A stretch of DNA of 64,000 bases, from positions 1-64,000 of the forward strand of contig JAECUM010012858.1 in NCBI GenBank assembly GCA_016617855.1. The letters are read 5' to 3'. The DNA comes from Megalonaias nervosa. Its lineage: Eukaryota; Mollusca; Bivalvia; Unionida; Unionidae. Below the pieces are notes generated by a model. The model was not told the DNA's origin. It worked only from the letters and a program-made list of their open reading frames with translations, and ran no database searches. Both the position numbers and the translations under genes were made by a program. Shown piece by piece: positions 41,736-53,535 of this stretch; the first letter of the stretch is position 1; each line of letters begins with the position of its first letter.

Positions 41736-44700
41736 ATGGCGAAAACAAAACGCCACAACATTGTTACTATACTCATGAAGCAATACGAACGGATAACTGG
41801 TAAAAAGCCAAAATATCCGAAAACTAATGCCGAATTATATGAGCTAAGTGAAAAATTGTGTGAGTGTAGTAAAGAATTACAGCAAAGATTATTCAAACCA
41901 GTCCTTGCTGATATTGAATCGTTTAAGGGTTTTAAGAAAAATACTAAAAGAACCCGCCATGAGAATGTTAGGCGATTAATGAAAGAATATGAAGAAGCCA
42001 CCGGTAAAACTACTAAATATCCGATTAAAAATGCGGAATTTGAAAAACTTAAAAATGAGCTGGAAGGTTTTATCCGATCAGAAATTAATATTAATGAAGT
42101 TGAATCATCGTTTGAGGGTTTTAATAAAACCTATAAAATAATTGTAGATAGACCACTACAAACATTGATTGAAGAAGCTATTCGTTATATCCTTGTTCGA
42201 GAACCGCGTGTTAAGATAATTGTAGAACTACTAGCATATTTTCAACATGCTGTTAACCCAGAAAAATTTAAGTGTAATTATATGCGAACTTTCCCAGTTG
42301 TAGTATATGCAATTGATAATGAGATTGAAGATGTTGCTGTGAGAATGGCACAGAAAATTGAAAAGGAGATTGAAAATTATATATCGTCAGGGTCAGGTTG
42401 GACATTAATCTCGAAAGATTATTTATTAGTTCACTCACATAAATACGATCCATTGCGTGCAGGAACATTTATTGATCTTCCCGATAAGATTAAGAAAACA
42501 CATTGTTGTATTAATGTTGTTAGTGATGATCAAAAATGTGTAATGTGGAGTATTTTAGCAGCATTGTTTCAGGCTGATGATCATGTTAATCGAATAAGTA
42601 AATATGAAAAATATGTGAATGAACTGAACTTGAAAGGGATTGATTTCCCAACTCCAGTTAGCGAGATCAGTAAAATAGAAAACAATAACAAGCAGTTAAT
42701 TCCTCATGGTATTAATGTCTTTGCTCTAGATGAAGCATTAAATTTATATCCGTATAGAATATCCCCGCTAGCTGGATCAGATGCAATAAATTTATTGTTG
42801 TATAAAAAACACTACTGTTGGATTAAGAACTTTAATGGACTAGCTGGAAGGCAATATAACAAACATAAAGAAAAAACATATTTCTGTTATAGATGCTTGC
42901 ATGGTTTTAGAAAATGTGATAAAGAATCTTTTGATGGACGTTTACTTGAGCATCAAAAATATTGCATGTACCATCAAAGAACGACGTTACCAAAGACATT
43001 GGATAAAATTCTAAAATTCACGAAGTATAAAAAGAAATCTGTAGCGCCATTTACAATTGTGTATGATTTTGAGTCGCTTCAGATTCCTCTTGATCAAAAC
43101 TAAGAAAACAGATTTGCTGCAACAACACATCTAAACAAGCATGTTCCATATAAGATAACATGTATCATTGATCCAAGTTTATCAGAACCAGTTAAAATCT
43201 ATAGACGTAAAAATGAGCAAGATGAAGATCCTGCAGTATGGTTAATCAGAAATCTGTTTCATGAAGCTGATAAAATCTTTGAAAAACTCTCTGCTAGAGT
43301 AGAATTGATAATATCTCCTGAACAAGAACAAGAATATGAATCAACAGCTTATTGTCATATTTGTGAAAGACCTTTTGATCTGCAGTTCCCTAAGGTTAAA
43401 GATTATTGTTATATTACTGGTAATTACGCTGGAGCATCTCATGCTATTTGTAAATATCAATTTCACATTGTTAAGTTCATTCCCTGTGTAGCTCATAATT
43501 TTCGTGGATATGATGGACATTTTATTATTAATGCACTTGGGCATCCTGGTGTTATAGAATTATGTAAAGGTAGGAGGATAAATGCGATTCCGAACAATAC
43601 TGAAAAATTTATGTCAGTCTCATTTGGTCCTCTAACATTTATCGACAGCATGCAATTTATGGCTAGTTCATTAGATGCGCTTGCGAGAAACTGTAGCGAC
43701 TTTACTTCATTAACAGAACATTTTGGTGATGATGTAGATTTGATGAAAAAGAAAGGTATTTTGCCTTATGAGTATATCAATGGAATAAGTCGCCTCGATG
43801 AAACATCTTTACCTGATAAAGATAAATTTTATTCACAACTGTCTGGTGAACATATTAATGATGAAGAATATAAGCATGCATTAAATGTCTGGGATAGATT
43901 TGGTTGTAAAACAATCGGCGACTATATGGATGTTTATCTAGTACAGGACGTTCTTTTACTTGATGATATATTTCAGAGTTTTCGGAGAACCAGCATAAAT
44001 AAGTATAAACTCGATCCATCGTGGTATTTCTCAAGTCCAGGATTGAGCTGGGATGCGTTGTACAAGTTAACAGGAGCTGAAGTTGAACTTATAACTGATG
44101 GCAATATTGACATGTATCATTTTATTGAGAAAAGTATTCGTGGCGGTATCAGCGTCATAAGCAATAAATACGCTCGAGCTAATAACAAATATCTTAAAGA
44201 CTTTGATCAAAATAAACCCTCGAGTTATATTTTATACTTAGATAAGAACGCACTTTATAGCTGGGCGATGTCTCAATCAGTGCCATATGCTTGTGATCGC
44301 TGGGTAAGCGAATCGGACTTTATCAAGGACACTAAGAAGCTAACGTTAGATTTATCAGAATCTGATCACAGTTACTTTCTAGAAGTTGATGTTGATTATC
44401 CTGTAGAACTACATGATTTACATAATGATTATCCATTTCTACCAGAAAAAATGATAATCATAGATTCAATGTTATCAAAAGAACAGCTAAAAAATCGCAT
44501 TGGAAAACCATGCGTAGTAGAAAAATTAGTACCAAACTTGATGAATAAACGTAATTATGTATGTCATTGGAGAAACCTCAAACAAGCACTCGACCATGGG
44601 TTAAAGTTAGTCAAGATTCACCGAATATTACGTGTTAAGCAATCTCGTTGGATGGCAGATTATATCAAATTTAATAATGACATGAGGACAAAAGCAACAA

Positions 44701-45497
44701 CAGACTTTGAAAAGGTATTTCTTCAAGCTCATGAACAACTCGGTATTTGGAAAGACCATAGAGAATATTCGTAATCGTGTAGATATTGAAATCGTTAACA
44801 ACCAGAAGCGTTGTAGCAAATTAGTTGCATCAGATAAATTCACTGGCTTGTTAAGCATAAGTGAAAATTTATGTCTAGTAAAAAAATGTAAAACAAATCT
44901 AGTTCTTAACAAACCAATATTCGTCGGTGCTACAGTTTTGGAGACATCAAAGTGGCTGATGTATGATTTCCACTACAACTTTACAAAAAGATTTGGCCAG
45001 ATGCGAAGTTGTTATTCACTGACACTGATTCGCTCGTTTATCATATTCCTTCCGAAGACGTCTATCAAGATGTTTATAATTACAGAAATGAGTTTGATCT
45101 TTCCGATGCCCCACGAGAAAGTCCGTTCCACGACCCTAGTAATAAAAAGGTTATGGGTAAGATGAAAGATGAGTTTTGTTTCAGACCAGTTATCGAATTT
45201 GTAGGATTGAGAAGCAAGATGTACTCGTTGAAGACAGCAGATAATAAAGAGTTAAAAAAGTTAAAAGGTGTTAAGAAATCGGTGGTAAAAAATAATATAA
45301 AACACAGCGATTATGTAAATGTGCTGTTCAATAATGAAACGCACACCGCTGAAATGCACACAATACGATCAAGCAAGCATCAATTAAGAACAGACAGAAT
45401 TATAAAGCAAGGTTTAACTAACTTTGATGATAAACGTTATTGTAGCGATGGAATTAATACATTTGCTATTGGGTATTATAAGACTATCCGCAGTTAA
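41736..45497 (+). pseudogene. Protein-primed DNA polymerase B, near full length but broken (element C)
   Basis: About 1,250 codons. The N-terminus has two related segments (RHNIVTILMKQYERITGKK and RHENVRRLMKEYEEATGKT), then a zinc-finger-like YFCYRCLHGF..H..C and Exo I IVYDFESL. A TAA at 43101 interrupts in frame. The same frame continues with Exo II AHNFRGYDGHFI, Exo III YMDVYLVQDVL and motif A YLDKNALYSWAM to 44774. Slips at A-runs near 44715 and 44990 move to motif B MNNSVFGKT and motif C FTDTDSLVYHI, ending at 45497. This is the standard Polinton replicative polymerase. Both slips also occur in the left arm, so they predate the arm duplication or were homogenised. Confidence 0.87.
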
Positions 45498-45672
45498 TTA
45501 AATTAATCGTTATTATGTAGTGGTCAAATTCACTATGGAAGGTTCAATGCTGGATAATAATTCCATTATTTTTTTCCTGATCTATTTAACAAGCTTGGTA
45601 GTCTTCTGAAAAGTAAACAGTATCTCATCTGCTCTAGAAAAATATAAGGTTATTAAGTTTTAACCCTTTTTC

Positions 45673-45933
45673 TTATTTTCCATAAAACGAATCATACATA
45701 GCTGTTGCAAAAGCATTACTAAATGATTGCATTTTTTCTCTTTTATCATTTAGCTTATCCTGCCTGTCCTGCAACTGTTGCTTAACAGCATCATGAGCAG
45801 GTAAATATGTTTTAATCGCCTCTACTCGCTCTCGAGCTAATCTAGCCGAGTGCGGTTCTCCAATTCCAGTTTCAGCCTTTACTGGTTTACTCTGCGTGTT
45901 AAAGCTTGATTTAGATCTTGATTTGGAAGGCAT
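45673..45933 (-). CDS. Small HSARL-motif protein, right copy (element C)
   Basis: Predicted protein identical to 37630-37890, in the opposite arm. Convergent with the polymerase gene (176 bases between stops). Confidence 0.65.
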   Translation of the reverse strand: MPSKSRSKSSFNTQSKPVKAETGIGEPHSARLARERVEAIKTYLPAHDAVKQQLQDRQDKLNDKREKMQSFSNAFATAMYDSFYGK

Positions 45934-45975
45934 TTTTCTATAGCATAAATAATTATGCCATTCAAATTTGGTTTA

Positions 45976-46410
45976 TTATTCAATCATTCGCTTATTTATA
46001 AGAAATTTATCAACTTGTTCCACTTTTTCTTGCTCCTTTATTATAAATCTCTGCTCATGAGATAGTTTATTCATCATGTGGGTATAAATATCCACATTTG
46101 GATCGTTCATTAATCTCATTAATGTTTCCTCATCCTCAGGATTTCTTATTTTATAACACACCCAGTATGTCCCATCCGATCTATAGATGCAATTATATGT
46201 GTAAATCTTCTTTTTATCTACTTGCAAGCCAAATGATGCATAAGTTATTGAATCAAACTTGACCATAGTTTTTCTTGTTAAGTTAAACGCATATACTTTT
46301 ACACAAACAGCAGGAAGAACTTCTCCGGATTTTGTTTTAAAAGTTTTCTTTGATATATAAGGCTCTCCCGATGAACAGTGTGCGTCGATGCTAAGTCTGT
46401 CCTCACGCAT
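45976..46410 (-). CDS. Unknown 144-residue protein, right copy (element C)
   Basis: Predicted protein identical to 37153-37587. The start lies about 320 bases from the right terminus, and the spacer is AT-rich with a GGGTTTTTACCCT segment. Confidence 0.6.
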   Translation of the reverse strand: MREDRLSIDAHCSSGEPYISKKTFKTKSGEVLPAVCVKVYAFNLTRKTMVKFDSITYASFGLQVDKKKIYTYNCIYRSDGTYWVCYKIRNPEDEETLMRLMNDPNVDIYTHMMNKLSHEQRFIIKEQEKVEQVDKFLINKRMIE

Positions 46411-47043
46411 TTTTTATAATATTATTTTGCTTTAATAGTTTATTGTTGTTTCATATTTATTAATAGCGCAGCTGTGTGTTCAAAATTGAAGCTCGCCCAA
46501 AGCTGCTTAGATGGTTTACTAACAACCTTTTATTTTTCTGCTGCTTTATTTCTTGCTTATATTTTACCATAGAAGTCTCCATTTCACCTGTAAAGCGCTA
46601 TAGGGAAAAACTGAAGTTTTTTTAGGGAAATTAGGTAAAAAATGTAAAATGCTGGGGTTTTTACCCTCAAAATGTGAAAATAATAAGATTTTTATGTGCT
46701 TGGTTTACTATCCCCCTTTTCTTATACTACTAAAGCCACGTGAAAGACAAATTTGTAGTTTTGATTGTCTTCCTTTGCTACATTTCATATAAAACACGTT
46801 CAGTTCTGTGTCAATAGTACTTTGGTAGTACTTTGAAATTTCATAGCAACATCTCCAACCCATCTATGTCGTGGACTCATCGCAATGTATAGGTAGAGTA
46901 TGTGGTAGTTAATATTATGACATGAATAATACTTTAATTCCTAATCTTGTTTGAGAGACAAAGTTAAGAGTGGTATGCATGTTTGCAAGGGGTATGTATA
47001 ATGATAGATGTGCATTATTTTTTTTAAACGTGGAAAGAAGTAA

Positions 47044-47059
47044 TGTGTGTGTGTGTGTA

Positions 47060-47145
<86 letters not shown>

Positions 47146-47223
47146 TTCAATTGATTGATTCATTATTTCTAAATATTATGAACATTGAATAAATGCATTT
47201 CTTGTGGTACAGCTTGTAAGTGA

Positions 47224-47261
<38 letters not shown>
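47044..47261. repeat. Cluster of microsatellites
   Basis: (GT)n at 47044-47059, (TA)n at 47062-47104, (TTA)n at 47106-47142 and, after 80 bases, (AAT)n at 47224-47261. All lie within transposon X right of element C. No coding function. Confidence 0.9.
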
Positions 47262-47429
47262 GCAACAACATCATTAACATCATCATTTTGAACTGTAATA
47301 GTACATAATCATGCTGGTATAGTTTATGGCATCACCACCTCCATAAATAAAGAAAATTATTCTAAATATGTTTAAATTTCTAATTAATTTATACAGTAAA
47401 GTTACAAATTATGAAACAACTTACATTGG

Positions 47430-47874
47430 AGGTTCTCAAATTTAAGGGAACATTTTTTGCCATTTTGGTAGGATTTTTATGTGAAATATTAACAATTTGA
47501 CAGTAATTATCGGAAGCAGACGAAATAGTATTTACCTTTATATATGCATGTAGTCATGAATTCGCCCCTTCGTTGATAATGGACTTGTCCAGGAACTGGA
47601 AATCGATCTCGAGCATGGCAGTGGTTTATATTGAAAACTTTCGTTAAGCATGAAACGCGCAGACATAGACGGTGTTATGGCCACCATTGTCGCAGTTAGG
47701 TTAGAAATGATAAATCAATGAATGAACTGAGTAAGTTCTGTTGATTTCTGGTCTTATTTATGCTTTTCGCTATTGAAATCGGCAGCGGGGTACAAACAAA
47801 CGGGGAAGTAAAGTAGTAATGTGTACACTCACGTGAGTGTACACATTAGTTTACCCCGGAATCAAGTGGCTGTG
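47430..47874. repeat. Right long TIR of transposon X
   Basis: Reverse complement of 36469-36700 in its outer part. It includes the palindrome GTGTACACTCACGTGAGTGTACAC at 47821-47844 (quoted in part: ACTCACGTGAGT) and CCGGAATCAAGTGGCTGTG at the end. Equivalent palindrome pieces lie at 612-660. Confidence 0.7.
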
Positions 47875-47883
47875 GGTATTTCC

Positions 47884-49112
47884 TAACGGCAACGTACCGC
47901 GCTATATATACGTCCCAGGGTATACCGCATTTATATTAGGGATCAACAATTTAATGTTTTGGGGCGACGCTTTTTTAAATTTAATTCCGTCAGACAAAAA
48001 CAGGAAAAAAAATATTTTACATGGCCAGTAACGTACAGTACTTAGCGTAGATGAATTTGCTGTTTGTATTTTAACTGCTGTACGAGTTGCAGTTGAAAGA
48101 CTGTAATTACAGTGGGATGATTAAGCTAACACTAGAGCTGATAATGTGAAAGACATTTGTGCTGATATAGAAACCCTATTGAAAACATAGGAAGTGTTGA
48201 CACTGAAGCATACACTTTTCTTGTTAACGCTAGTGATTTAATAGGCAGGGAAACTTTGAATGTGATACCCACACCTGGGCAAGATATTTATCAGAGAGGA
48301 CTAGTAAACATAAAACATGCTTACTCAACAAACGAGAAAATATTTTAGAGGACTTGAGAATTAGATATAGTTAAGACAGAGAACAAGTGTGCTGTTGAGA
48401 ATCATTGGATGATTCACTGCCTTGCAAAGGAATACATATATTTAACATATTTACATACGCTAGTAAATAACTTAAATATGACGTGTTTTTTGTATAAAAA
48501 ATGTGTAATCCGAAATGTGTCTGAAAGTTTGATTTTCCCCAAATCTGTTTCACAACTTATTTGGCCAAATGTTAGCATATGCGGCATGTGTCAAAGATGT
48601 ATTAAAGGATCGTAAATAAAATTATATTCGTCGCCATTAATTTGTGACAGATACAACCATTTTGTAAAAGGAAGATAATTTTTGTAAAAACTATTTTGTT
48701 ATGAATAATGAAAACATGCTGTTAATATCATTAAAGTCGTAACAAGATTCCCAGGGAATTTTCATGTATTCTGTACTGATGGAAACTGCAAACATACCAG
48801 TGCAGTGAAAAAGTACCATGGTATGTACCACCATAATAAGGGTACCTACAGATTTTAACTGCTCAAAATAAATGGGAAATAGTGAGAAATATCATATTTG
48901 AAAGAGATGTAAATATCACATTTAAATGCAAGATAAAACCTAATATTTCACATGGTCCAAATTAGTTTGGCATTTGGTCAGAATCAGCCTGAATGAGACC
49001 AGTCTGAATCAGCCAGTTACCCCCATTTGATTCTATTTTCCTATCCAGTTTTAATAACATAAAGCACAAAGGATATAAAAAATACACAGAACTTAGTGAT
49101 TTCATTCATCAG
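47884..49112. other. Host intergenic DNA without a supportable gene
   Basis: Short broken coding-like stretches (for example LVNASDLIGRETLNVIPTPG near 48220 and LPKEYIYL-like text near 48420) might be an old gene fragment, but stops intervene and I cannot assign it. The rest is AT-rich and unremarkable. Confidence 0.35.
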
Positions 49113-49397
49113 TGATGCGGGAGGTCGCGGGTTCGAACCCCGGCCGAGTCATACCAAAGACTTTAAAAAATGGTACTAACAGCTGCCTCGCTTGACGTTC
49201 AGCATTAAGAGGTTAGTGTAGGACTGGTCGGCCTGGTGTCAGGATAATGTGACTGGGTGGGGCATCATGCTACATGTCTGCGGCATGATGCCCCAGTGCT
49301 AGACATCACTATAAACTGTCACACTGCAGACATTGTAGCGATATGACTGAAAAATTGTTAAAGCTACGTTAAAAATCTAAGTCACACACACACACTT
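49113..49397 (+). mobile_element. 5'-truncated tRNA-derived SINE
   Basis: Begins inside the tRNA-like head (GATGCGGGAGGTCGCGGGTTCGAACCCC, box B seen as GGTTCGAACCCC). It shares its body (GACTGGTCGGCCTGGTGTCAGG, GCATCATGCTACATGTCTGC) with the copy at 50858 and ends in (AC)n. ATTCATCAG flanks both sides (49104-49112 and 49398-49406). Confidence 0.8.
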
Positions 49398-50857
49398 ATT
49401 CATCAGCAGTTTATTTTAACCTGATTGTCATGCACGTGGGGGGGGGGCTAATCCTAGTTTTCCCTGACCCTTCCAAGCACATTTGAGATATTTGGACATT
49501 TGAGTGAAAGACATCACCATCCAAATATCTAAAATGTGATGGGAAAAAGGTCAGATGAAACTCAAATTTAGCTAAAGCTCAGTAATTCTTTAACATGAAT
49601 GTAAAATGCCATTTTGTATACCTAATAACTGCTAATTAAATATAAAACTATTTTAAGTTCTCACCTTTGGTCTTAAATCCATTCTGTCAGAGTTATAACA
49701 TGAGATACAAGGGGACTGGAAATCTCTGTCTAAGCCATCAGATATCACCCTTTCCTATAAATCAGAGAAAGATACAGTTTTTGTGGATGTCTTTTTAAAA
49801 AAAAAATGAAAATGGAAGTTACTGTATAGGTATTTTGTGACCAAAGGCAACATTTGAATTTTAAAACCTCTTGTGTACCTTGATTTTCCTTTTTATGCTG
49901 CTAGAGAGAAATTAATAAAGGAAATTGTCTTTTAGAAAATGTTTAGCCATACAGTTATGAACAGATGAGGTATTTTGCTGCTGACTTGTTTGCTCCACTT
50001 GTGCTGCCTTTTTGTTTGCGTCTGTGTCAGAGGGTTAATTTTTGAAGTTTAAAACGTTTTGTTCACATTTTGGAAATGTAAATGAGCTGTATATTCTACA
50101 CTTGCATCATTATTCAGGAATGTAACTTTGGAAATAAACTAGGACTTTGGAAAAATTTTATGTTGAGTTTCACCATTAGAAATTGTCGTTAAAACAAGAC
50201 ACTGTAAGCTAAGAAACAGCATGGTTAACTTCTTGAACACTGAATGTTCAGCTATTCACTCACCATATATTGAAATGAGTGTGGAATACAGGCAAAGCTG
50301 AATGACAAGTGAACAAGAGGTTGATTCAAACATTTAAATTTTTTTACATTTCATCGAAGTCAGTATTATCCTTTAATTAACGTTGCTACCGACCAGAAGA
50401 TTGTTGTTATCCCCCATCTCTATTTTCCCATTCTGTTGGTTGGTCTGTCTGTAATTCTTATTGTCATTGACAAGTCCGAGACATCCTTGCAGGACACGGG
50501 CAGAATTCCACTATGCTTGTTATTTCACACATTTTGGCCGTACAGGGCTGATCAAATTATTTTTTCATTTACTTGCCAAGGATTAGTGGATGAGAAAATT
50601 AACTAGGCCACCTACCTTTTTCACTTGTCCCATAAATTTGGTAACTTAGCTAGATTCAATGAGATGTATGTACTTTAATCCATAGTAAGAACAAACTACT
50701 GTATATACTTGCTTACGAGTCAAGTCAGACTGCAATAAACAAAGATCCAGATCTGCTGTAGCATAATGTACCAGCAGATCATGGTTGATGATGATTACTT
50801 CTAACAAATTTCACAGAATTATATATGCTGGTGCATTATACAGACTCGACTTGTAAG

Positions 50858-51182
50858 CGGACCGCTCCGGTGGCCTAGTGGTTAGAGCGTCCGCCTTGAA
50901 TGCGGGAGGTCATGGGTTCAAATCCTTGCTGAGTCATACCAGAGACTATAAAAATGTTATTAACAGCTGCCTTGCTTGGCACTCAGTATTAAGAGGTTAG
51001 TTTTAGGACTGGTCGGCCTGGTGTCAGGATAATGTAACTGCGTGTGACATCATGCTACATGTCTGCGGCATGATGCCCCAGTGCTAGACATCACTGTAAA
51101 CTGCCACACTGCAGACATCGTAGTGATATGACTGCAAAATTGTTAAAGCTTCATTAAAAATCCAAATCACACACACACACAC
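50858..51182 (+). mobile_element. Full-length tRNA-derived SINE
   Basis: Box A GTGGCCTAGTGGTTAGAGCG and box B GGTTCAAATCC head a body that includes the self-complementary stretch GCATCATGCT..GGCATGATGC, and an (AC)n tail. The 14-bp duplication ACTCGACTTGTAAG (50844-50857) recurs at 51183-51196 with one mismatch. It belongs to the same family as 49113-49397. Pol III transcribed and moved by a LINE in trans, by analogy. Confidence 0.87.
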
Positions 51183-51196
51183 ACTCGATTTGTAAG

Positions 51197-53535
51197 TGAA
51201 TGTATATGGTAAATAATATATAACATAATTGTTTCCTCGAGTGGCTTAATTGTTCAGTTTCAAATTGTCAAGATATCTTATATACACTATGTCTTGCACT
51301 GATAATGTACCACCAGTACATATATCAGCAAGAAGGGAAAGAAATCTATTGGATTTCAGGCTTTCCCTAACTTATTTTCTTGACACTTGATCAGGATGAC
51401 AGATATTGCATTGGTTTTGCTTCAAATGGAATATTGCATATCAAAGCTGATCCTCAGTAGAAGCTATTAAAAATTAAAGAATCATTAGACTATAGTCCTT
51501 TTATCAATTCATAAAGGACACTGACAATAATGTTGGTAAAGTACATTTTATTACATGTAATTTAATTGCATTGAGTCACTGGATTGAAATCATAGGTGAT
51601 CCGCTCATGAGTATCTGGGATGAGAAACACAATATAACAAAGCCATTTAAATTGCTGCTAATTAATCAAGCCAGACTTGTTTTGTTTGAAGTGTTTTGAT
51701 TGGCCGATAATTTAGTCACTTAGACCAATATGCATTCAAGTGGTAGAAGAATGTGCACACATGTGATAGTTATCAATGGCAGCTTACTGTAGTATCACAG
51801 GATATGAATGAATAAATGGAGAGAAGTAGATTCAAACATTCATGATGCCAACGGGGCATGAATGGCAGTATAAAGGTGGATGACATGATTAAAGCATGAA
51901 AATTAATACTTGCCCAACTTACTTGTAAATAAGAAGTCAGCAACTGTCCTGAACTAGTGTCTTGCAAAATTTTAAATTGTCAGACTCTGAAAATGAATAG
52001 TCCAGGACGTTGGCCTGTGGGATTTGATCAGCTCTGCCATAGTTTGCAATGGTTGGTCGATCAATCGATCGAGTGATAAAACTGATGCTGAATGACCAAC
52101 CAAAAGAGCATGATGTGGGGTTGGTTTTTAGGGAGATTTACCACAAGATTATTGTTCTTATAGTCCATCCCTACACTTCTCTGCTGGTTGATTAGTCCAC
52201 TGTCTGACCAATTGACAGTGAGACAGAAAGAGAGAGAAGAAGAGCATCCTTCATACATTTATTATTTAAAAATGATCTGTTTTTAGAACCCTAATAAAGG
52301 TTTCTAAAAAAAAGTTGAAAAAAAGACTCCCAAAGCATTATATAGATTATGTGTGTGCCTCCTGATAAAAAAATTTACTGTACCGTCTCGACAGGCTATT
52401 GAAGCCATGTATCATTGGTAATGTGAACATGAGACAAATCACATGGAAAGTGTACACATACCATTACCTTGATCCAGTTTTTTATTGGTTACTTGGTGCA
52501 AGTTCTTGTTAAAAGGTTTCATCCAGCTCTGATTTGTTTTCTCTCTCACTCTAAAGATTTCCACACATTTTTGTCCCTTATGCATTAGAGAGAGAAAGCA
52601 GTGAAATTATGCACTGTATTTAATTTGTTTAGAAAATAGTGATTATTAATATTTTTTCTAATAATTTTCTTATGTCATTATTGATGAAAAAGTGGAAATT
52701 CATGACTGAACAGTATTGGTACTGTAATGATGGTAAGTCTTGGGACACTATAAGTCTTGAGACACCCATATTTTTTTTCAAAAGTAATTTTTGTTTACCT
52801 ATAATAATTGGAACACAAAATTAACGCAAATTTTTCATGTACTGTAAGTCTTAGACATTTTGTTCTACTGACTGATCAGCATATGTCATTGATTATAACA
52901 TCATTTTTAAAAAAATGACTCACTTCCAATATAGATTATTAACAGAAATGTTACAGGTTAAAATTTGATTTGAATCAACATTTTAAGAGTCATGTTATTT
53001 TTAATGTGTGTGTGTGTGTATGTATGTATATATATAGAGAGATAACTCAGGAAAGCATGATAATAATGTTGGGTTTTTTTTGTTTCCTTCTAGTTTGGTA
53101 TGTAGACAGAATGTGTGACATAACATGTCTCCTTAAATGGTCTGCACCAGTTGATAAATGAATCAGTTTTTGATTCTAGTAGTTTTGTTGGTTGCAGAGA
53201 CAAAATGTACTATATTACATGTTAATTTTTTTCTATGCCAGTTGAAAATATACTGCACAGAGTATATTTAGTAATAATTGTTTTGTAACCAGTTTCATAT
53301 GACAAATGGGAGTCGCCTCGGCTGGCCTTGATTCATCACATATTTATGGGCATTGATCTAAGAATTTTTGTTTTGAAAACATTGATTTCTTGTCTCCGGT
53401 ATATTCATGTGACAATGCACTTATTAAACTACAAATTTTGAAGCTTGAATTTATCTTATTCTTTTTATTTTAATTAGATAATGCCCAAAGTGACTGATGT
53501 ATTGAGCAGAACAGTGTCTTGATACAATAACAGCT
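51197..53535. other. Host intergenic DNA / possible 5' region of the YqaJ gene
   Basis: No coding gene is visible. It is AT-rich with a short (GT)n near 53005. A polypyrimidine tract and TTAATTAG at 53470-53478, just before the coding start, could be the acceptor of an upstream non-coding exon. Confidence 0.4.

Larger units (their letters stand above)
36832..46731. mobile_element. Palindromic Polinton-like element C
   Basis: A 9.9-kb element with termini AGTAG...CTACT and AAAGC on both sides (36827-36831 and 46732-46736; TAAAGC if one base is shifted). Two inverted arms of about 3.37 kb, almost identical, enclose a loop of about 3.17 kb. It encodes a protein-primed polymerase B, a zinc-ribbon protein and small proteins, but no capsid, protease, ATPase or integrase. 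This is the structure of a defective, snap-back-type derivative that must have been mobilised by proteins supplied in trans. Confidence 0.85.
43365..46731. repeat. Right arm of the element C inverted repeat
   Basis: Partner of 36832-40199, extending from within the polymerase gene to the right terminus CTACT. In this arm the polymerase joins its own N-terminal part, so the right side is the original arrangement and the left arm is the added copy. Confidence 0.88.
36469..47874. mobile_element. DNA transposon (family X) hosting Polinton C
   Basis: The 9-bp sequence GGTATTTCC flanks both ends exactly (36460-36468 and 47875-47883). The ends begin ACAGGTACTTGATTCCGGGG and, reversed, CACAGCCACTTGATTCCGGGG. 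The terminal 230 or so bases are inverted repeats of each other. Without element C it is about 1.5 kb and has no gene, so it is non-autonomous. A 9-bp (or 8-bp) duplication suits hAT, P or Mutator-like cut-and-paste transposons; which one is not determined. Confidence 0.7.

Noticed and set aside
44700..45010. Programmed ribosomal frameshifting in the C polymerase
   Set aside because: Slips occur at plain A-runs, two within 300 bases, together with an in-frame stop upstream. Decay before arm duplication explains them better.
46915..47163. Open frame on the minus strand with poly-Asn and Tyr-Ile repeats
   Set aside because: It is only a translation of TTA and TA microsatellites.
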